Of a DNA stretch of 64,000 nt, positions 32,414 to 44,054 are shown piece by piece. Location of the stretch: positions 13,468,133-13,532,132 of the forward strand of contig OY743187.1 in assembly GCA_963555705.1 (NCBI GenBank), read 5' to 3'. A program made the translations under genes and the position numbers. Below the pieces are notes generated by a model. It did no database searches, was not told where the DNA came from, and saw nothing but the letters and a program-made list of their open reading frames with translations. How positions within the stretch are numbered: the stretch's first letter is position 1; the number at the start of each line of letters is the position of its first letter. The stretch comes from Ligustrum vulgare. Lineage: Eukaryota; Streptophyta; Magnoliopsida; Lamiales; Oleaceae.

Positions 32414-34529
32414 CATATATTTCCTCACGGCCGTAACCAACTCACTGCTGAAATTGATTTTGAGAGACATAAGGGATTACGGCCGTAAAGGTTGAGTATC
32501 ACGACCGTAATGGAGTCACTGCTTAAAACTGGAATTTGGACGTTTTTGGACTTACGGCCGTAAGTCATATTGTCACGGTCGTAAGAGTGAATCAGTAACA
32601 AGGTTACGGCCGTAAGTGAGTGAGTCATGGCTGTAAAAGTCTATACGAGTAAATTTTAGGGTTTTATTTATTTCTTTATTTTTAGCTAGTTGTTTCCTAG
32701 TATAATTAAAACTCTTAATCTAGATTTTGACCCTATTTATAGGGATGTAATTTTCATTATTAAACACACAACTTTGTGATAAGTGTATTTTATACATTTA
32801 TTTGTATGTCTAAATTAGGTGTAATTATTGTCGTTTTGGAATATTTGCTATTTAATTTGTATTTATCGTTTACTTTTCAGAAAATATCCCAAAAGATGAA
32901 GAATGATGAAATCAATGGGAAAAACGCATAATTGGATTGCTAATTGGAGCTAAATTGGACAAGTGAGGAGTTGGTGACGTCAACCGGAAAGAGGCAATGT
33001 GCCAAAATGAACGAATCAGAGATTGGAGGACCTAATTGAATGAATTAAGAGCTTAAATGGGAAAATCGAGAAGAAGATAAAGTTTGGGGACTAAATTGCA
33101 ATTATTGGAAGTTGAGGACTGAAGGTGCAATTAAAAGTCAGGGACCAACTTACACAGTCGAGAAAAGATGGAAGTCGCGATCGCTGGATACGTGACACGC
33201 AATCGCGAGATGGTGCGAAAATATAACCCGAGAGTAAAAGGGTCTTCCACGCGATCGCCGGCCATAAGCCTGCGCGATCGCGTGCTTGTCCGACTGGGCC
33301 GCAGATCAGATTTTTCTCGCGATTTTTAACAGGCTTTGGGCTTTTTGACCTAGGTATACAAATCACGAGGCACGAAATAGAGACCTTTGCCTCTCCAAAG
33401 AACGAGCCAAAACTGAGAATTCAACATCAAATCCTTGGAGATTCCAACATCGCAGAGGGGCGTGAATTGAAAACAATTGAAGAATTGATAATTGGTGCAA
33501 TTTTTTCCATTCTTTATATTGTTTTTCAATGAACGTTTATTTTTACTGTTTTTGTTATTTCATGATGGTGTGTAACTAATTTTAACGTTGGGATGAACGA
33601 TGTGGCCTAGTTAATTATTTTAATGTCATATTCCTTGTTTTAACGCTTTAATGCATGTGTTGATTTATTATTGCGTTTAATGCGTGAATGAACTGGCCAC
33701 TTATTCATGATTTCATGTGTTATTTCCATAATCCGAGAGGTGAGTTAATAACATAGATCTAGGTAATAAATCCGGTAATTGAACGAGAGATAGAGATATA
33801 CTCTTGTAATTATTGCGGTCGTGTGTGAATTCTTATGTGTAATGCATCTAGTTAAGGAATATTCAGACCCGCTGTAGAGATACAAGGTTGACTTATTTAG
33901 GTAGGATTGATTTAACTCGAGAGAGGAATCTCAATTTAAATTAGTGAATTCGACCGAACACACAAATAGGAAATAAAACTGGAATTTGAATTGATTTAAT
34001 TAGCTAGGTGAATTCGTGAATCCCAACTACTTTACAATCTTATTTGAAAACAAAACAAATTAACAATTCTTTTTAATTCATTAGTTCCATTTCTTAATTC
34101 TAGATTTTTATTTTTAAAACGATTTTCATTTGTTCAAATAAAGTTAAGAACTGAAATATTTCGGTAATTAATAGCAGTCCTCGTGGGAACGATAATCCGG
34201 ACTCTAAGGTCCACTTTATTACTTGATTTCGATATCGTACACTTGCGATTTCAAACACAACACTTTGATATTATTATTGAGAGGCAATTTGCTTTCAAAC
34301 CTTATTCTTTATTGAATAAAATCCGAACTTGCGAGTTAATCTTGTTTGTTCAAATCTTGGGTGAGATTTATTTTCATTGTGATCAAGAGGTCAGCATATC
34401 TATTGATTGTGTTGGTTGCTTGGTTCAGTTAATTTGAATCAATCTCGAAATCGTGATTCTTTGGCGTTCTTGGGTCGATTCCAATAATTTGTGGGTTGCG
34501 TAGCTACAATTGCTACGTGGTTTGCATCA
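32161..34529 (+). repeat. 3' LTR of the chromovirus-type element, split by a solo LTR
   Basis: The LTR segments are 32161-32776 and 34268-34529; together they match the 5' LTR. The CGGCCG palindrome array is kept at about 32400-32640, with some motifs mutated (for example ACGACCGTAA). The terminal GCATCA differs from ACATCA in the 5' copy. Confidence 0.92.
32777..34262 (+). mobile_element. Solo LTR (Athila-like) inside the chromovirus 3' LTR
   Basis: 1,486 bp, TGATAAGTGT...CAAACACAACA, flanked by a perfect 5-bp duplication CTTTG (32772-32776, 34263-34267). The uninterrupted 5' LTR copy shows the empty site. There are no ORFs, primer site or second LTR, so this is a solo LTR left by recombination. 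The end (CTCGTGGGAACGATAATCC ... TACACTTGCGATTTC) resembles Athila-type LTRs. A cluster of GCGATCGC-like palindromes lies at about 33175-33325. Confidence 0.88.
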
Positions 34530-34880
34530 GAATATAAGTAGCTGAATAGAGCATTAAACCAACGTTGACATGTGCTCCATGCATGTTAATAAATAGGTAA
34601 AGTGACACTTGAAGTTCATAAAGAATGCTTGCACGGGGTGAAAAGTCTTACTACTTCTGATTAAAAAGTAGATTTTTGTCAAAGTCAATAATTAATCATA
34701 ACCACATATTTAATAAGTTCCACAACACAATTTAACTACTCATATCATTAACTTTTATCAAAATTTGCTAAAAATCTGACTTTAATCTTTATCAAACAGG
34801 GGTAAATAAAATTAAAAAGAGGAGGAAATGGAAAACTAATCGGTCTAATCTCATGTTGAAAGTTGAAACTGCATCTCTAC

Positions 34881-35876
34881 TGATGTGATCTCGAGAGGGG
34901 GCCACAACGAACACACGGAATTAAACGAAACAAAGATAGGAAAGATCCAGATTCAGCCAAGAAACACAAGAACACAATAATTAAAATACTGGAAAGATAA
35001 AATTGACGATAGGACCTTGACCCAAGATTCACGACGCAAGAAATTAACGATGCGGAATCGAGATCCAAGGTTTTCGAAACACCACAAGGACTTGTCAATT
35101 TCCTTGATAATATTCTAATTGGAAACGCCACAAATATTCTCGTGAATATTTGATAAGTTCAACGCCACAAATATTTTCACAATATTTGATAAGTTGGATT
35201 TGTTCTCAAAGAACACCAAAGGGACTCCTCAACCTTTCAATTGGAGAAAACTCTCTCAAATAATATTAATCTCAAACTCAAACTTAACTGTTTACAATCA
35301 TGGTAAAGAATATAAATAAGAAAAATAACATAGCCGCTAATTTATTCAAAATAGAATTCTAATTAAACCAAAACACTAAATTAGGAAAATAACCTAAGAA
35401 CCAAAAAGGAAATAAAATGAGTGGAAAATCCGGAAAATCTGGCCGCTACTCATTTACGGCCATGAACAATACTTTTACGGCCGTAAAGGCCTCTCTGATC
35501 AAAAACTGATTTATTATTTACGGCCGTGGCGAATTTCTTACGGCCGTGAAATTCCCATTTTTGAATGTTACGGCCGTAACTTCCAGGCTTACGATCGTAA
35601 GTCTCGTTCTGCTGAAATTCTTCATTTTTCTTCGATAAATGATTACGGCCGTGATAACATGATTTACAGCCGTGAATATATGGGTTACGGCCGTGAAGGT
35701 CATCCATTACGGTCGTAATGGATTTTCTGCCCAAATAACTTCGTTTTCTCGGCTCGGCTTGATCCGTCCCTCTTCTCAGCTCGATCCCAACATGAAACTT
35801 ACTCCGTTTTGTACGTAGATCATTGTCGTATTGCCGATGACTCGACTTCACCCTTCAATGCCTGGTCCGGATATCA
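34881..35876 (-). mobile_element. Solo LTR related to the chromovirus LTR
   Basis: 996 bp flanked by a perfect 5-bp duplication TCTAC (34876-34880, 35877-35881). Ends are TGATGTGATC and GGATATCA. On the minus strand it shares with the LTR at 16222 the segment CATGTTGGGA(C/T)CGAGC and an array of TTACGGCCGTAA-type palindromes (35450-35720), but it is otherwise diverged. No internal region or second LTR is present. The 133-codon minus ORF over the palindromes is an artefact. Confidence 0.88.
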
Positions 35877-35881
35877 TCTAC

Positions 35882-36427
35882 AGTCCACAGAAAGATAAGA
35901 AATAAAAAAATAAAAAATCACAATATAGTTTTCATCATTTTAAGCCTCTGTTTGCCAATTTTTCTGTTTATAAACATCTTCTCCATTTTAGTGTCATTTA
36001 TGTCAATTTCATTTGCCCTTAATGGTTGCAGGTCTTAGGAAGAACATTAAGTCCATCAAATTGTTTTTGGCCTTACATACATAAAACGAATTAATTAGGG
36101 ACTTTACTTCTATCTAGTGTCATTAGATAAATACATGTTTTACATACTATTTAAATTTAGATTTCTATCTTATTATACATTCTCTCTCCTATCTCTCTCA
36201 CTATTTCCTTCTCTCTCCTCTCTTTAATTCATTTCTCTCTCATCTCTCTTAAGAAATCTATAATTATTTCTCTCTCACCTTATTATTACAAATCAAATCC
36301 CAAATATAAATATCACTTCAAACTAATTAATTCAAAGAAAAAAAATCATATTTTTAATATTTATAATTATATTATAAAATTAAAATAAACTTATAATGAT
36401 AATTGTAATGGAGAATACAATGCTTGT
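35882..36427. other. Spacer with a CT-rich tract
   Basis: No gene. A pyrimidine-rich segment (TCTCTCTC words) runs at about 36178-36290. The last 60 bases continue in style after the Tat-type element at 48433, as one AT-rich repeat split by that insertion. Confidence 0.5.
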
Positions 36428-37097
36428 TGTTGAGATCGTACCCAAAATGCGGCATATTGGACCACCAGCGAAGGCCCAGTGGACTCTAGCCCATGGTTAA
36501 AGCTTAGAATATCACCTTGGGTCAAATGTCGAGGTGGAATATCACGCGAACCTCTTTGGCCGAACTGATTTGTGTCTGACCAATTGCTTTATGCTTAGCC
36601 GAAGTGCTTTACAGTGACGCACAGAAGAGGGATGAGATAAGGGATAGAGTCAGAGATGTTACACCACATTTACCATGAAGTGACATGCGCTCATACCCTA
36701 CAAAGTATAGTAATGATTAATATCAAAAGGCAAGATCTCCTTTTTAGAAGTTAGGATAAATACAAGTGTAAAGTACGGCACATGTCACGATCCGAAACAA
36801 CGAGTTCCTCTATAAATAAAGCACTCCTCCCGCTTTGTAGGGGGTTAGCAATTTCATACTCATAACTAAATATTTTACTCTCACTCCCTTTTCTCTCTTT
36901 TAAACATTTATATTTCTCGCACCCAATTTATATCTGCTTGAAATGAGCACTGACTTTGACATCGGAGTGCAAATGGGAGCCACCTCGGCCCCCTTTGCAA
37001 ACTGGTCGTTTGTCATAGTACGCAGGAGATCCACGTGTTCAAGAGGGAGGAGCTGAGACGTGTTGGTCCAAGGTCCAGCCGAATTTTGTGGTCAACA
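36428..37097 (+). repeat. 5' LTR of the Tat-lineage element
   Basis: It pairs with 47752-48432, differing by an 11-bp indel and several percent substitutions by eye. TATAAATA at 36811-36818 (CTCTATAAATAAAGCAC) is the likely promoter. The last 160 bases closely match the U5 end of the array-filled element at 11803-12541. Confidence 0.93.
36811..36818 (+). promoter_or_regulatory. LTR TATA box, Tat-lineage element
   Basis: TATAAATA, also present in the 3' LTR at 48146-48153 as TATAAATAG. Its position in the LTR is consistent with the U3/R boundary. Confidence 0.6.
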
Positions 37098-37100
37098 TTT

Positions 37101-37118
37101 TGGCGCCGTCTGTGGGAA
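37101..37118 (+). other. Primer-binding site, Tat-lineage element
   Basis: TGGCGCCGTCTGTGGGAA, three bases after the 5' LTR, identical to that of the array-filled element. The matching tRNA was not determined. Confidence 0.85.
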
Positions 37119-37204
37119 GCCATACTGTGAACCTTGAAAACTCATGGTGAAAAGCTACACATGCAAAAGGAAACCTTGAAAAAGGGGCGAGCGACCTCTT
37201 ACAA

Positions 37205-37440
37205 AAGAGCAAAGGACCATAAAAACTTTGAAATATAAGTTTGTTAACCTTGGAAAAGGCAAGAACTTTGAAACACAAGTTTATTAACCTTGAAAAAGGC
37301 AAGAACTTTGAAACACAAGTTTATTAACCTTGAAAAAGGCAAGAACTTTGAAATACAAGTTTGTTAACCTTGAAAATGGCGTGAAACTTTGAAATACAAG
37401 TTTAATAACCTTGAAAAAGGCTTAGAGCTTTGAGATAAAA
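37205..37440. repeat. 48-bp tandem repeats in the Tat-lineage leader
   Basis: Five units built on AACTTTGAAACACAAGTTTA followed by TTAACCTTGAAAAAGGCAAG. They are homologous to the 40-bp leader units of the array-filled element. They lie between the primer site and gag. Confidence 0.88.
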
Positions 37441-37490
37441 GTTCACCTATCTTTGAAAGAGAAGATAAAACCAAAAAAATTGCTCTGAAC

Positions 37491-39276
37491 ATGAATGAAA
37501 GTAACGATGATATTAATCCTCGTAGGAGTAAAAATGACCAGCTCAGTGAGGAGGAGGCTCCTCAGAGGCCTCGTGAGAACAAAAACGAGGGGGTGGCCCA
37601 ATCTAACCCTCTGCGCCGGCACCGAAATCGCAGCATGCTGCGAGACATGACTCGCATAGCAGCCCAAATGCTGAAAATGCAGAAACAACAGATAGAAGAA
37701 ACTGCTGCGATGAATGCTTACATGACTAGAGGGTATGTTATGAACGAGCCCATTATACCCCCGCAATATTCACAGCCACATTACTCACCATTCGATGCGG
37801 CCACTGCCTCCTATTATTATCAAGATCCACAGTTATATGCCGAGGTGGAATCCGCGCCCCTCTACGAAGAAGGCCCGGAGCATGAAGCACCTGACGAACA
37901 AGACCAACTCCCAGCTAGACACAGGGAGGCTTCGCCCGCAAAATCCAGGACTGTCTTCAGCCGGATAGGAGGGCTATTCGGAGGCAAACGAGGGGGTCGA
38001 ACTGATAAAGGTCGGCACAATGCAGCTGAGCCTAGAAATAGACGGGAGCGACACGCTGAAGAAGCCTTGTCGCAGAGTTAAATGCATAGGGACCAGCATG
38101 GTACGGGAGCAAAAAAGTTGGCTCCACTCATGAGCCTAGGGATAGGCAGGAAAGGAGAACCGAAGCAGCTCGGACCAAATCTCGTAATGATTTACCGACC
38201 CATGAAAGGCCAAACTACGGCCGAGTATTGCCACCACAAAGGCAAGAGTACGCTCCACCGCCCTACGACCAATACCATGACCCAATGTATTCCGGTCATG
38301 ACTAGAACATTGAACTACCCTCATACGAGCTGGATGATGAAGAGGAAATAAGTCCCTTCATGGAGGGCATCCGTAGGTGCCTAGTGCCTCATGACTTCGA
38401 AATGCCATAAATAAAAAAAAGTATTCTGCCCGAGGTAACTCTGACGATCACCTGCTAAACTACCGTGCTAGCATGGAAATAGACGGAGCTACTCCGGAAC
38501 TGAAGTGCAAAGCTTTTGCTTTGACCCTTGAGGGAAGTACGATACGATGGTACAAAAAGCTCCCTTCTGGTAGCATCCATAGTTGGAGAGATCTGAAAAC
38601 AGCCTTTAAAAATGGCTTTGTTTCCTCTAGGCCTGGCCAGCTCCCACTCCAACGCCTTCAGAATCTAAGGCAAGGAAGGGATGAATCTCTGAAAAGTTAC
38701 TTAGCTCGGTTTACTGAAGAGATGCACATTTATGAAAACATCACCGAGGTGGAAATGTTTTCCGCATTGAAATGAGGGCTAGATATGACAAGCATGTTTT
38801 GGAGGGATGTCCGAAGCAGGAAATCGAGGGATTACAACGCCCTAGTAGACCTGATGAAGGAGGAGATCGTATCAGAAGAAATGGCTAGGGCCAGAGACAA
38901 CCAACCTTAAGGGAGATACAATCTTGGGTATTCTAATGAAACAAACCTCAAGAAAGGAGGTAACAAGGATAAGTTCGGCAGTAACCAAAGTGGAGCGCCG
39001 CGTCCATTTTCGGGGACAGGGTCCAGCTATGCAGCAGAGATCACTGAAGCTATCCCCAACTTGCACTCCAACGCTCCTTCTCAGAATCCTCCCATGGCTC
39101 AAAGAAGAATGAAAAGTAGCCAAAGTGGAAAACAGCCCATGATTGGGGCTTATTGCGCCTACCACAGGTATTATGGTCACGCAGCAGAATATTGTAGGGA
39201 AATCCACATGTTAGCTGACCAAAAGGCGCATGGAAGAAGGGGAAGTGATTTCTCCCCTAACAATGGGAGAACTTAA
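37491..39276 (+). pseudogene. gag of the Tat-lineage element
   Basis: The first segment (37491-38081, MNESNDDINPRRSK...) is the N-terminal region: Arg/Gln-rich, with a Tyr/Pro-rich middle. The capsid core at 38473-38775 has the retrotransposon gag pattern (FALTLEGSTIRWYKKLP, SWRDLKTAF, QGRDESLKSYLARF). A Tat-type zinc-binding motif CAYHRYYGHAAEYC lies at about 39156-39200. These sit in at least three frames, with stops at 38079, 38349 and 38773 among others, so no full Gag can be made. In an intact element Gag forms the cytoplasmic particle. Confidence 0.85.
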
Positions 39277-39548
39277 AAACCAGGTGACCAGAAGGTCAAC
39301 CGAGCTGACAGGAGAGCTCCGTGGAAGAACTCGACCAAAGAGAGGATTGACAATCGTCAGAGACACAGGAACAAGGGCCGGGATATCTCCTTGGCACATG
39401 CTAAAGATACAAGAGAACCACCTACACCTGTGGCCGACCCTCCTATTTGTGAAATCTACACAATATTGGGAGGCCCCCACCCAGGTGGGAGCACAAACAA
39501 CTCCCAAAAGAGATATATCAGAGAAGCCAAGCAGTCCGCCAACATGAA

Positions 39549-40019
39549 TTACCATATCCATTCACATCCTGTTGGGATGCATTGGACAGAATCTATCACC
39601 TTTACCCAAGACGATGCTATTGGAGTACACTTTCCACACAATGATGCATTGGTTATTAGGGTAGTAGTGGCTCGAAATGGGTTGTCACGAATGATGGTGC
39701 ATCGGTAAATGTGGTTTACGGGGTAACTTTTGATAAGATGGGGATCAGCACTCCACTCATTCCAATCTCGGATCCAATATATGGATTCACTGGGGACATC
39801 ATAACTCCCAGAGGATCCACAACCCTTATTACTGAGGTAGGGCAATCACCAACTCTTTCCAGAATCCCCATGGAATTCTTGGTTGTGGACAAAATCTCCT
39901 CCTATCATAGCTCAATTGGGAAGCCGGGCCTCATAGACTTGGGAGCTGCAACTCATACAAAATACATTTGCATGAAATTCTTCACAGAGCATGGTGTTGC
40001 AACTGTAAGGGGAAGCTAA
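39549..40019 (+). pseudogene. Aspartic protease region of the Tat-lineage element
   Basis: The N-terminal part (HWTESITFTQDDAIGVHFPHN ... VVVARNGLSRMMV) and the C-terminal part (VYGVTFDKMG ... STTLITEVG ... IGKPGLIDLGAATHT) of a Tat-type protease are both recognisable but in different frames. The frame changes near 39695, exactly where the catalytic Asp motif should be. That motif is not present, which suggests a short deletion across the active site. It would process Gag-Pol if intact. Confidence 0.72.
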
Positions 40020-40376
40020 ACTGAATCGCGGGCCTGTTACACAAACGCAATCCGAAAATTTCAAGACCAGAGGTTGAACATGATTAGTAATGTAGCAATG
40101 GGAGAGGCTACTCCAGACCCTGAAAGACTGGGTGGAGGACCCTTAGGAAATGAGGATATTACAATGACGCTGGAAGAAGATCTGACAGATCTGGACCCAA
40201 GAATGGCAGGAGGTAATTGCTCTACCCCAGCTGAAAGGTTGGAATGCTTCGGTGTAGATCCACTTGACCCAATCAAGGAGTTGCAGATTGGATTGGATTC
40301 ACCGATTGAATACAAAGATCAGTTGAAAAGCTTCTTACTTGAAAACCTCGATGTATTCGCATAGAAACATGATGAC

Positions 40377-41600
40377 ATGGTTAGGATCAATCCTAAAGTG
40401 GCATGTCACAGACTCCAGCTTAATCCCAGAAGCCTTGGGCACATGCAAAAGAGAAGACCTATGATTTTTGATAAGTATGAGGCCTTGAAAGAAGAGGTTA
40501 CGAAGCTATTGAAAAATGACTTTATCAGAGAATCCCGGTATCTGAAGTGGGTATCAAACCCTGTTTTGGTACCAAAACATAATGGGAAGCTGAGAGTATG
40601 TATTGATTTTTCAAATTTGAACCAGACATGTCCCAAAGACAGTTTTCCATTGCCTCGGATTGATCAATTAGTTGACTCCACAGCGGGACATGAGATGCTG
40701 AGCTTTATGGATGCATACTCCGGGTACAATCAAATCCCCATGTATGAATCAGATGAGGAGCATACTTCGTTTATTACAGATATGGGACTCTATTATTACA
40801 AAGCTATGCCATTTGGCTTAAAAAATGCTGGAGTTACCTATCAAAGGTTGGTAAATCGCATGTTTTCAGAACAATTAGGAAACAACATGGAGGTATATGT
40901 TGATGACATGCTGGTCAAAAGCATGGCCGCCACAGAGCATATTCGCTATTTTTCAGAGGCCTTCGATGTTTTGAGGAAATATCGAATGAAGCTCAACCCA
41001 GCGAAGTGCACTTTTGGGGTAGCGTCCGGAAAATTTCTTGGATTCATGGTGAATAGGAGAGGGATCGAAGCCAATCCTGATAAAATCAATACTTTGTTAA
41101 ACATGCGATCACCTCGGAATCCAAAAGAAGTGTAAAGCTTGACGGGGAGAATTGCGGCCTTAAATCGATTCGTTTCCAAGTCCACTGACAAATGCTTGCC
41201 ATTCTTTAAGGTCTTGAAGGGAGGGAAGCGATTTCAATGGACGCCGGAATGTGAGCAGGCTTTTACCGACCTGAAAGCATTCTTGGGACAGGCCCCATTA
41301 CTATCAAAACCAAAGGCTGGCGAACTTCTCTATTTGTATTTAGCCGTATCAAAAGAGGTTGTTAGCTCGGTATTGGTCAAAGAGGAGGATGGAAATCAGT
41401 TCCCGATGTATTATGTAAGCAAAGCCATGCTGGATGCTGAAATACGTTACCCAGATATGAAAAAAATTGCTCTCTCGTTGATCACAGTATCTCGCAAGCT
41501 CCGTCCCTACTTTCAGTCGCACTCCATACACGTGCTCACCAACTTTCCTATGAGACAGGTGTTGCAGAAACAAGATGTATTTGGAAGGTTAATGAAGTGA
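40377..41600 (+). pseudogene. Reverse transcriptase and RNase H of the Tat-lineage element
   Basis: The RT frame 40377-41135 shows SNPVLVPKHNGKLRVCIDF, FMDAYSGYNQIPM and the catalytic YVDD at 40896-40907 (MEVYVDDMLVKS). A stop at 41133 and a new start give the connection and RNase H (TGRIAALNRFVSKSTDKCLPF, LYLYLAVSKEVVSSVLV, DMKKIALSLITVSRKLRPYF). A stop also separates RT from protease at 40362. YVDDML wording is typical of the Tat/Athila group. Confidence 0.88.
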
Positions 41601-41734
41601 ACGATTGAAATTAGCCAGTTCGATCTACATTATGAGCTTCAGACCGCTGTAAAGGGTCAAACATTAGCGAATTTCATAGTTGAGTTCACACATCCGCCGG
41701 ACGTTGAGATGGTTGATAACATGGATGACAGCCG

Positions 41735-42135
41735 AGAGTGGAAATTGTTCGTTGATGGGTCCTCGGCTGAGGGACGATCCGGTGCGAGAATATTGCTAAT
41801 AAGCCAAGAAGGATTCAAACTGCACAGTGTGATCCGTTTTGATTTAAAGCCTCAAACAATGTTGCTGAATACGAGGTCCTATTAGCTGGGCTGAGACTTG
41901 CGAAATCTTTGAAGATTAAGTCCATAGTGGCGAATAGTGATTCGCAGCTCGTTGTGAGTCAGTTTAATGGACAATTCTCTGCCAAAGAACCAGTTATGGT
42001 CGCTTACTTGAAAAAAGTAAGAGATTTGACTGTGTACTTCGGAAAAATGGAGGTACGGCACATTCCCAGAACTGAGAATTCCAACGCCGATGCTTTATCC
42101 AAACTAGCAAGCAGCAATGATTCAGAGATCCATAA
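41735..42135 (+). pseudogene. Second, archaeal-type RNase H (aRNH) of the Tat-lineage element
   Basis: WKLFVDGSSAEGRSGARILL opens the domain. After a frameshift near 41856 it continues as YEVLLAGLRLAKSLKIKSIV, ANSDSQLVVSQFNGQFSAKE and HIPRTENSNADALSKLAS. The catalytic pattern (Asp in VDGS, Glu in EYEVLLAGL, Asp in SDSQLV, Asp in ADAL) is kept. A second RNase H of this kind between RNase H and integrase is the diagnostic mark of the Tat lineage. Confidence 0.85.
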
Positions 42136-42253
42136 TCTGATCCCAATTGAGCACTTGTTGACCTCTTCTATTGAGCTAGGGACGGAGATTTTGGCAATAA
42201 AAGAAGAAGGATCCTGGATGAATCCTATACTAGTATACTTGAAGCATTAGACA

Positions 42254-43452
42254 GTGCCAGACGAGCCTGAAACAGCTCGAAAGTTGCAAATATATGCCGC
42301 AAATTTCGTACTTTTGGATGACCTGCTCTATAAACGGAGCTATACCTCCCCTTTGCTGAAATGTGTGGGGCCGGAGGAAGGACGGTATGTAATGAAAGAA
42401 ATCCATGAGGGCATATGTGGTAAAAACACGCCGGGACGTTATCACTAGCTCGGAAAGCCCTTAAACAGGGATATTTTTGGCCGACTATGCGAAAGGACTC
42501 TCATGACTTCGTGCGCAAATGCGATAAATGCCAAAGGCATGCAACCATACCGCATCAGCCGCATCACAAGCTAACTGTGGTGACTAGCCCTTGGCCTTTT
42601 ACGAAGTGGGGAGTTAATATTATTGGTCCTATGCCTAGGGGTGCTAGTAATAATTGCTTTGCAATAGTGGCAATTGACTACTTCATCAAGTGGGTCGAGG
42701 AGGAACTCCTGATGAGGATTACCTAGGCCAACACCACAAAGTTCATCTGGAAGAATGTTATATGTCGATTCGAAAAACCGCACTCGCTGGTTAGTGATAA
42801 TGCAAAACAGTTCAAAAACAGAAGCATAGATGAATTGTGCGACGATTTGGGAATTAAGAAATTATTTTCATCTCCACATCACCCAAAAGCTAACGGACAG
42901 GTTGAAGCTGTGAACAAGACCATAAAGAATACCCTAAAAAGGAAGATGGAATCCAAAAAGGGAGCATGGGTAGATGAACTCCTACAAGTATTATGGGCAC
43001 TTCGAACCACCTCGCACACTGCCACTGGTGAAACGCCTTTCTCCTTGGCATATGGATCCGAGGCGGTATGTTCAGTCGAAATTGGGGTCCCTTCTCTTCT
43101 TCAAATCCATTATGACGAAGTGGGAAACGAAGAAACACAAAGGGCTAATTTGGATTTCCTCCTGGAAAAACGGAATGATTCTCAAGTAGTAATGACTAGG
43201 TACCATGAGAAAATGACCCGCTATTACAACAAAAGGGTTAAGAATCGGTACTTTAATGTTGGGGACTTAGTCCTCAAAAAGGTTCTTCCCTCAACTCAAG
43301 AACCAGGAGTAGGGACTTTAGGTTCTAACTGGGAATGCCCTTACAAAGTCTCTGCCGAGGTGGTACCCGGAACGTACATGATCGATGACTTATCTGGGGT
43401 AACTTTATGTAATCCTTGGAATACGGATCACCTTCGTCGTTATTTTCAATAA
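42254..43452 (+). pseudogene. Integrase of the Tat-lineage element
   Basis: Zinc domain remnants (EIHEGICGKNTPG, then CDKCQRHA) are split by a frameshift near 42445. In the catalytic core the first Asp is replaced: GVNIIGP has Asn at 42616-42618 where integrases have Asp. The second Asp (VSDNAKQF) and the Glu (NGQVEAVNKT) are kept. A TAG at 42724 interrupts the core. The C-terminus ends NPWNTDHLRRYFQ with a natural stop. An intact protein would insert cDNA into chromatin; this copy could not. Confidence 0.88.
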
Positions 43453-44054
43453 ATCAAATTCCTCTTCAGTGATTACAGCATTACCATATAATTTTATAAA
43501 ATCTTAAGTGAGTTACGTTGAGGATTATACCAAGTACTGATTAGACAAACATAATGGATAAACACAAATTTCTAGATTATTTTGGTTATAAGACCATACG
43601 TCTATGCCATGCATGAAATTTGTTAAAAACAAGGGACTCTTATAAGTATACACTGCGACCACTGCGTATGGGTTGAAAGTGTTAACACCATCAATAGGAG
43701 TTCATACAAATTTATAAACATAGGTGTTACAGAGTATAAGACAAAAATGTTCAAAAATTGGTCAAAATCAGATCTAACCAGCAAACATGAATGCCTTGAG
43801 CTACTTAGATCTAAGGGACTATACACATATCTTCATACGATGCGTTTACAAGGCGTTTGTGTCTGGAAGCTTTCACGCTTAAACAGAAGCGTTCACGCTT
43901 AAACAGATAAGGTCGTACAAACTAAGACATTAAACTAAATATAAATAAATCATTGCATTCATAAAATCAAAGTATTTACAATTTGAATGTTGTTACAATT
44001 ACAATATAAAGCGCCATTGTACTTACAAAAAAAAAAGGCAAATACAAAAGAGGA
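43453..44054. other. Non-coding spacer between integrase and the antisense gene
   Basis: No ORF of note. A short direct repeat GCTTTCACGCTTAAACAGA / GCGTTCACGCTTAAACAGA occurs near 43870-43905. It probably includes the 3' ends of both convergent transcription units of the element. Confidence 0.5.

Larger units (their letters stand above)
16222..34529 (+). mobile_element. Chromovirus-type Ty3/gypsy retrotransposon, decayed and carrying two nested insertions
   Basis: LTRs of 879 and 878 bp (insertion removed) run TGATGTGATCC...ACATCA/GCATCA. Flanking 5-mers AAATA (16217-16221) and GAATA (34530-34534) are a target duplication with one mismatch. A primer-binding site for initiator tRNA-Met (TGGTATCAGAGC) follows the 5' LTR, and a purine tract (AGAGGGAGGGGA) precedes the 3' LTR. 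Gene order is gag, zinc knuckle, protease, RT, RNase H, integrase, with the frame running into the 3' LTR as in CRM-type elements. Coding is broken by several stops and frameshifts. A 9.9-kb element interrupts integrase and a solo LTR interrupts the 3' LTR. Clade assignment (CRM- or Reina-like) is from wording similarity only. Confidence 0.93.

Noticed and set aside
35450..35851. 133-codon minus ORF with repeated HGRN/YGRK words
   Set aside because: The words are translations of the TTACGGCCGTAA palindrome array inside a solo LTR.
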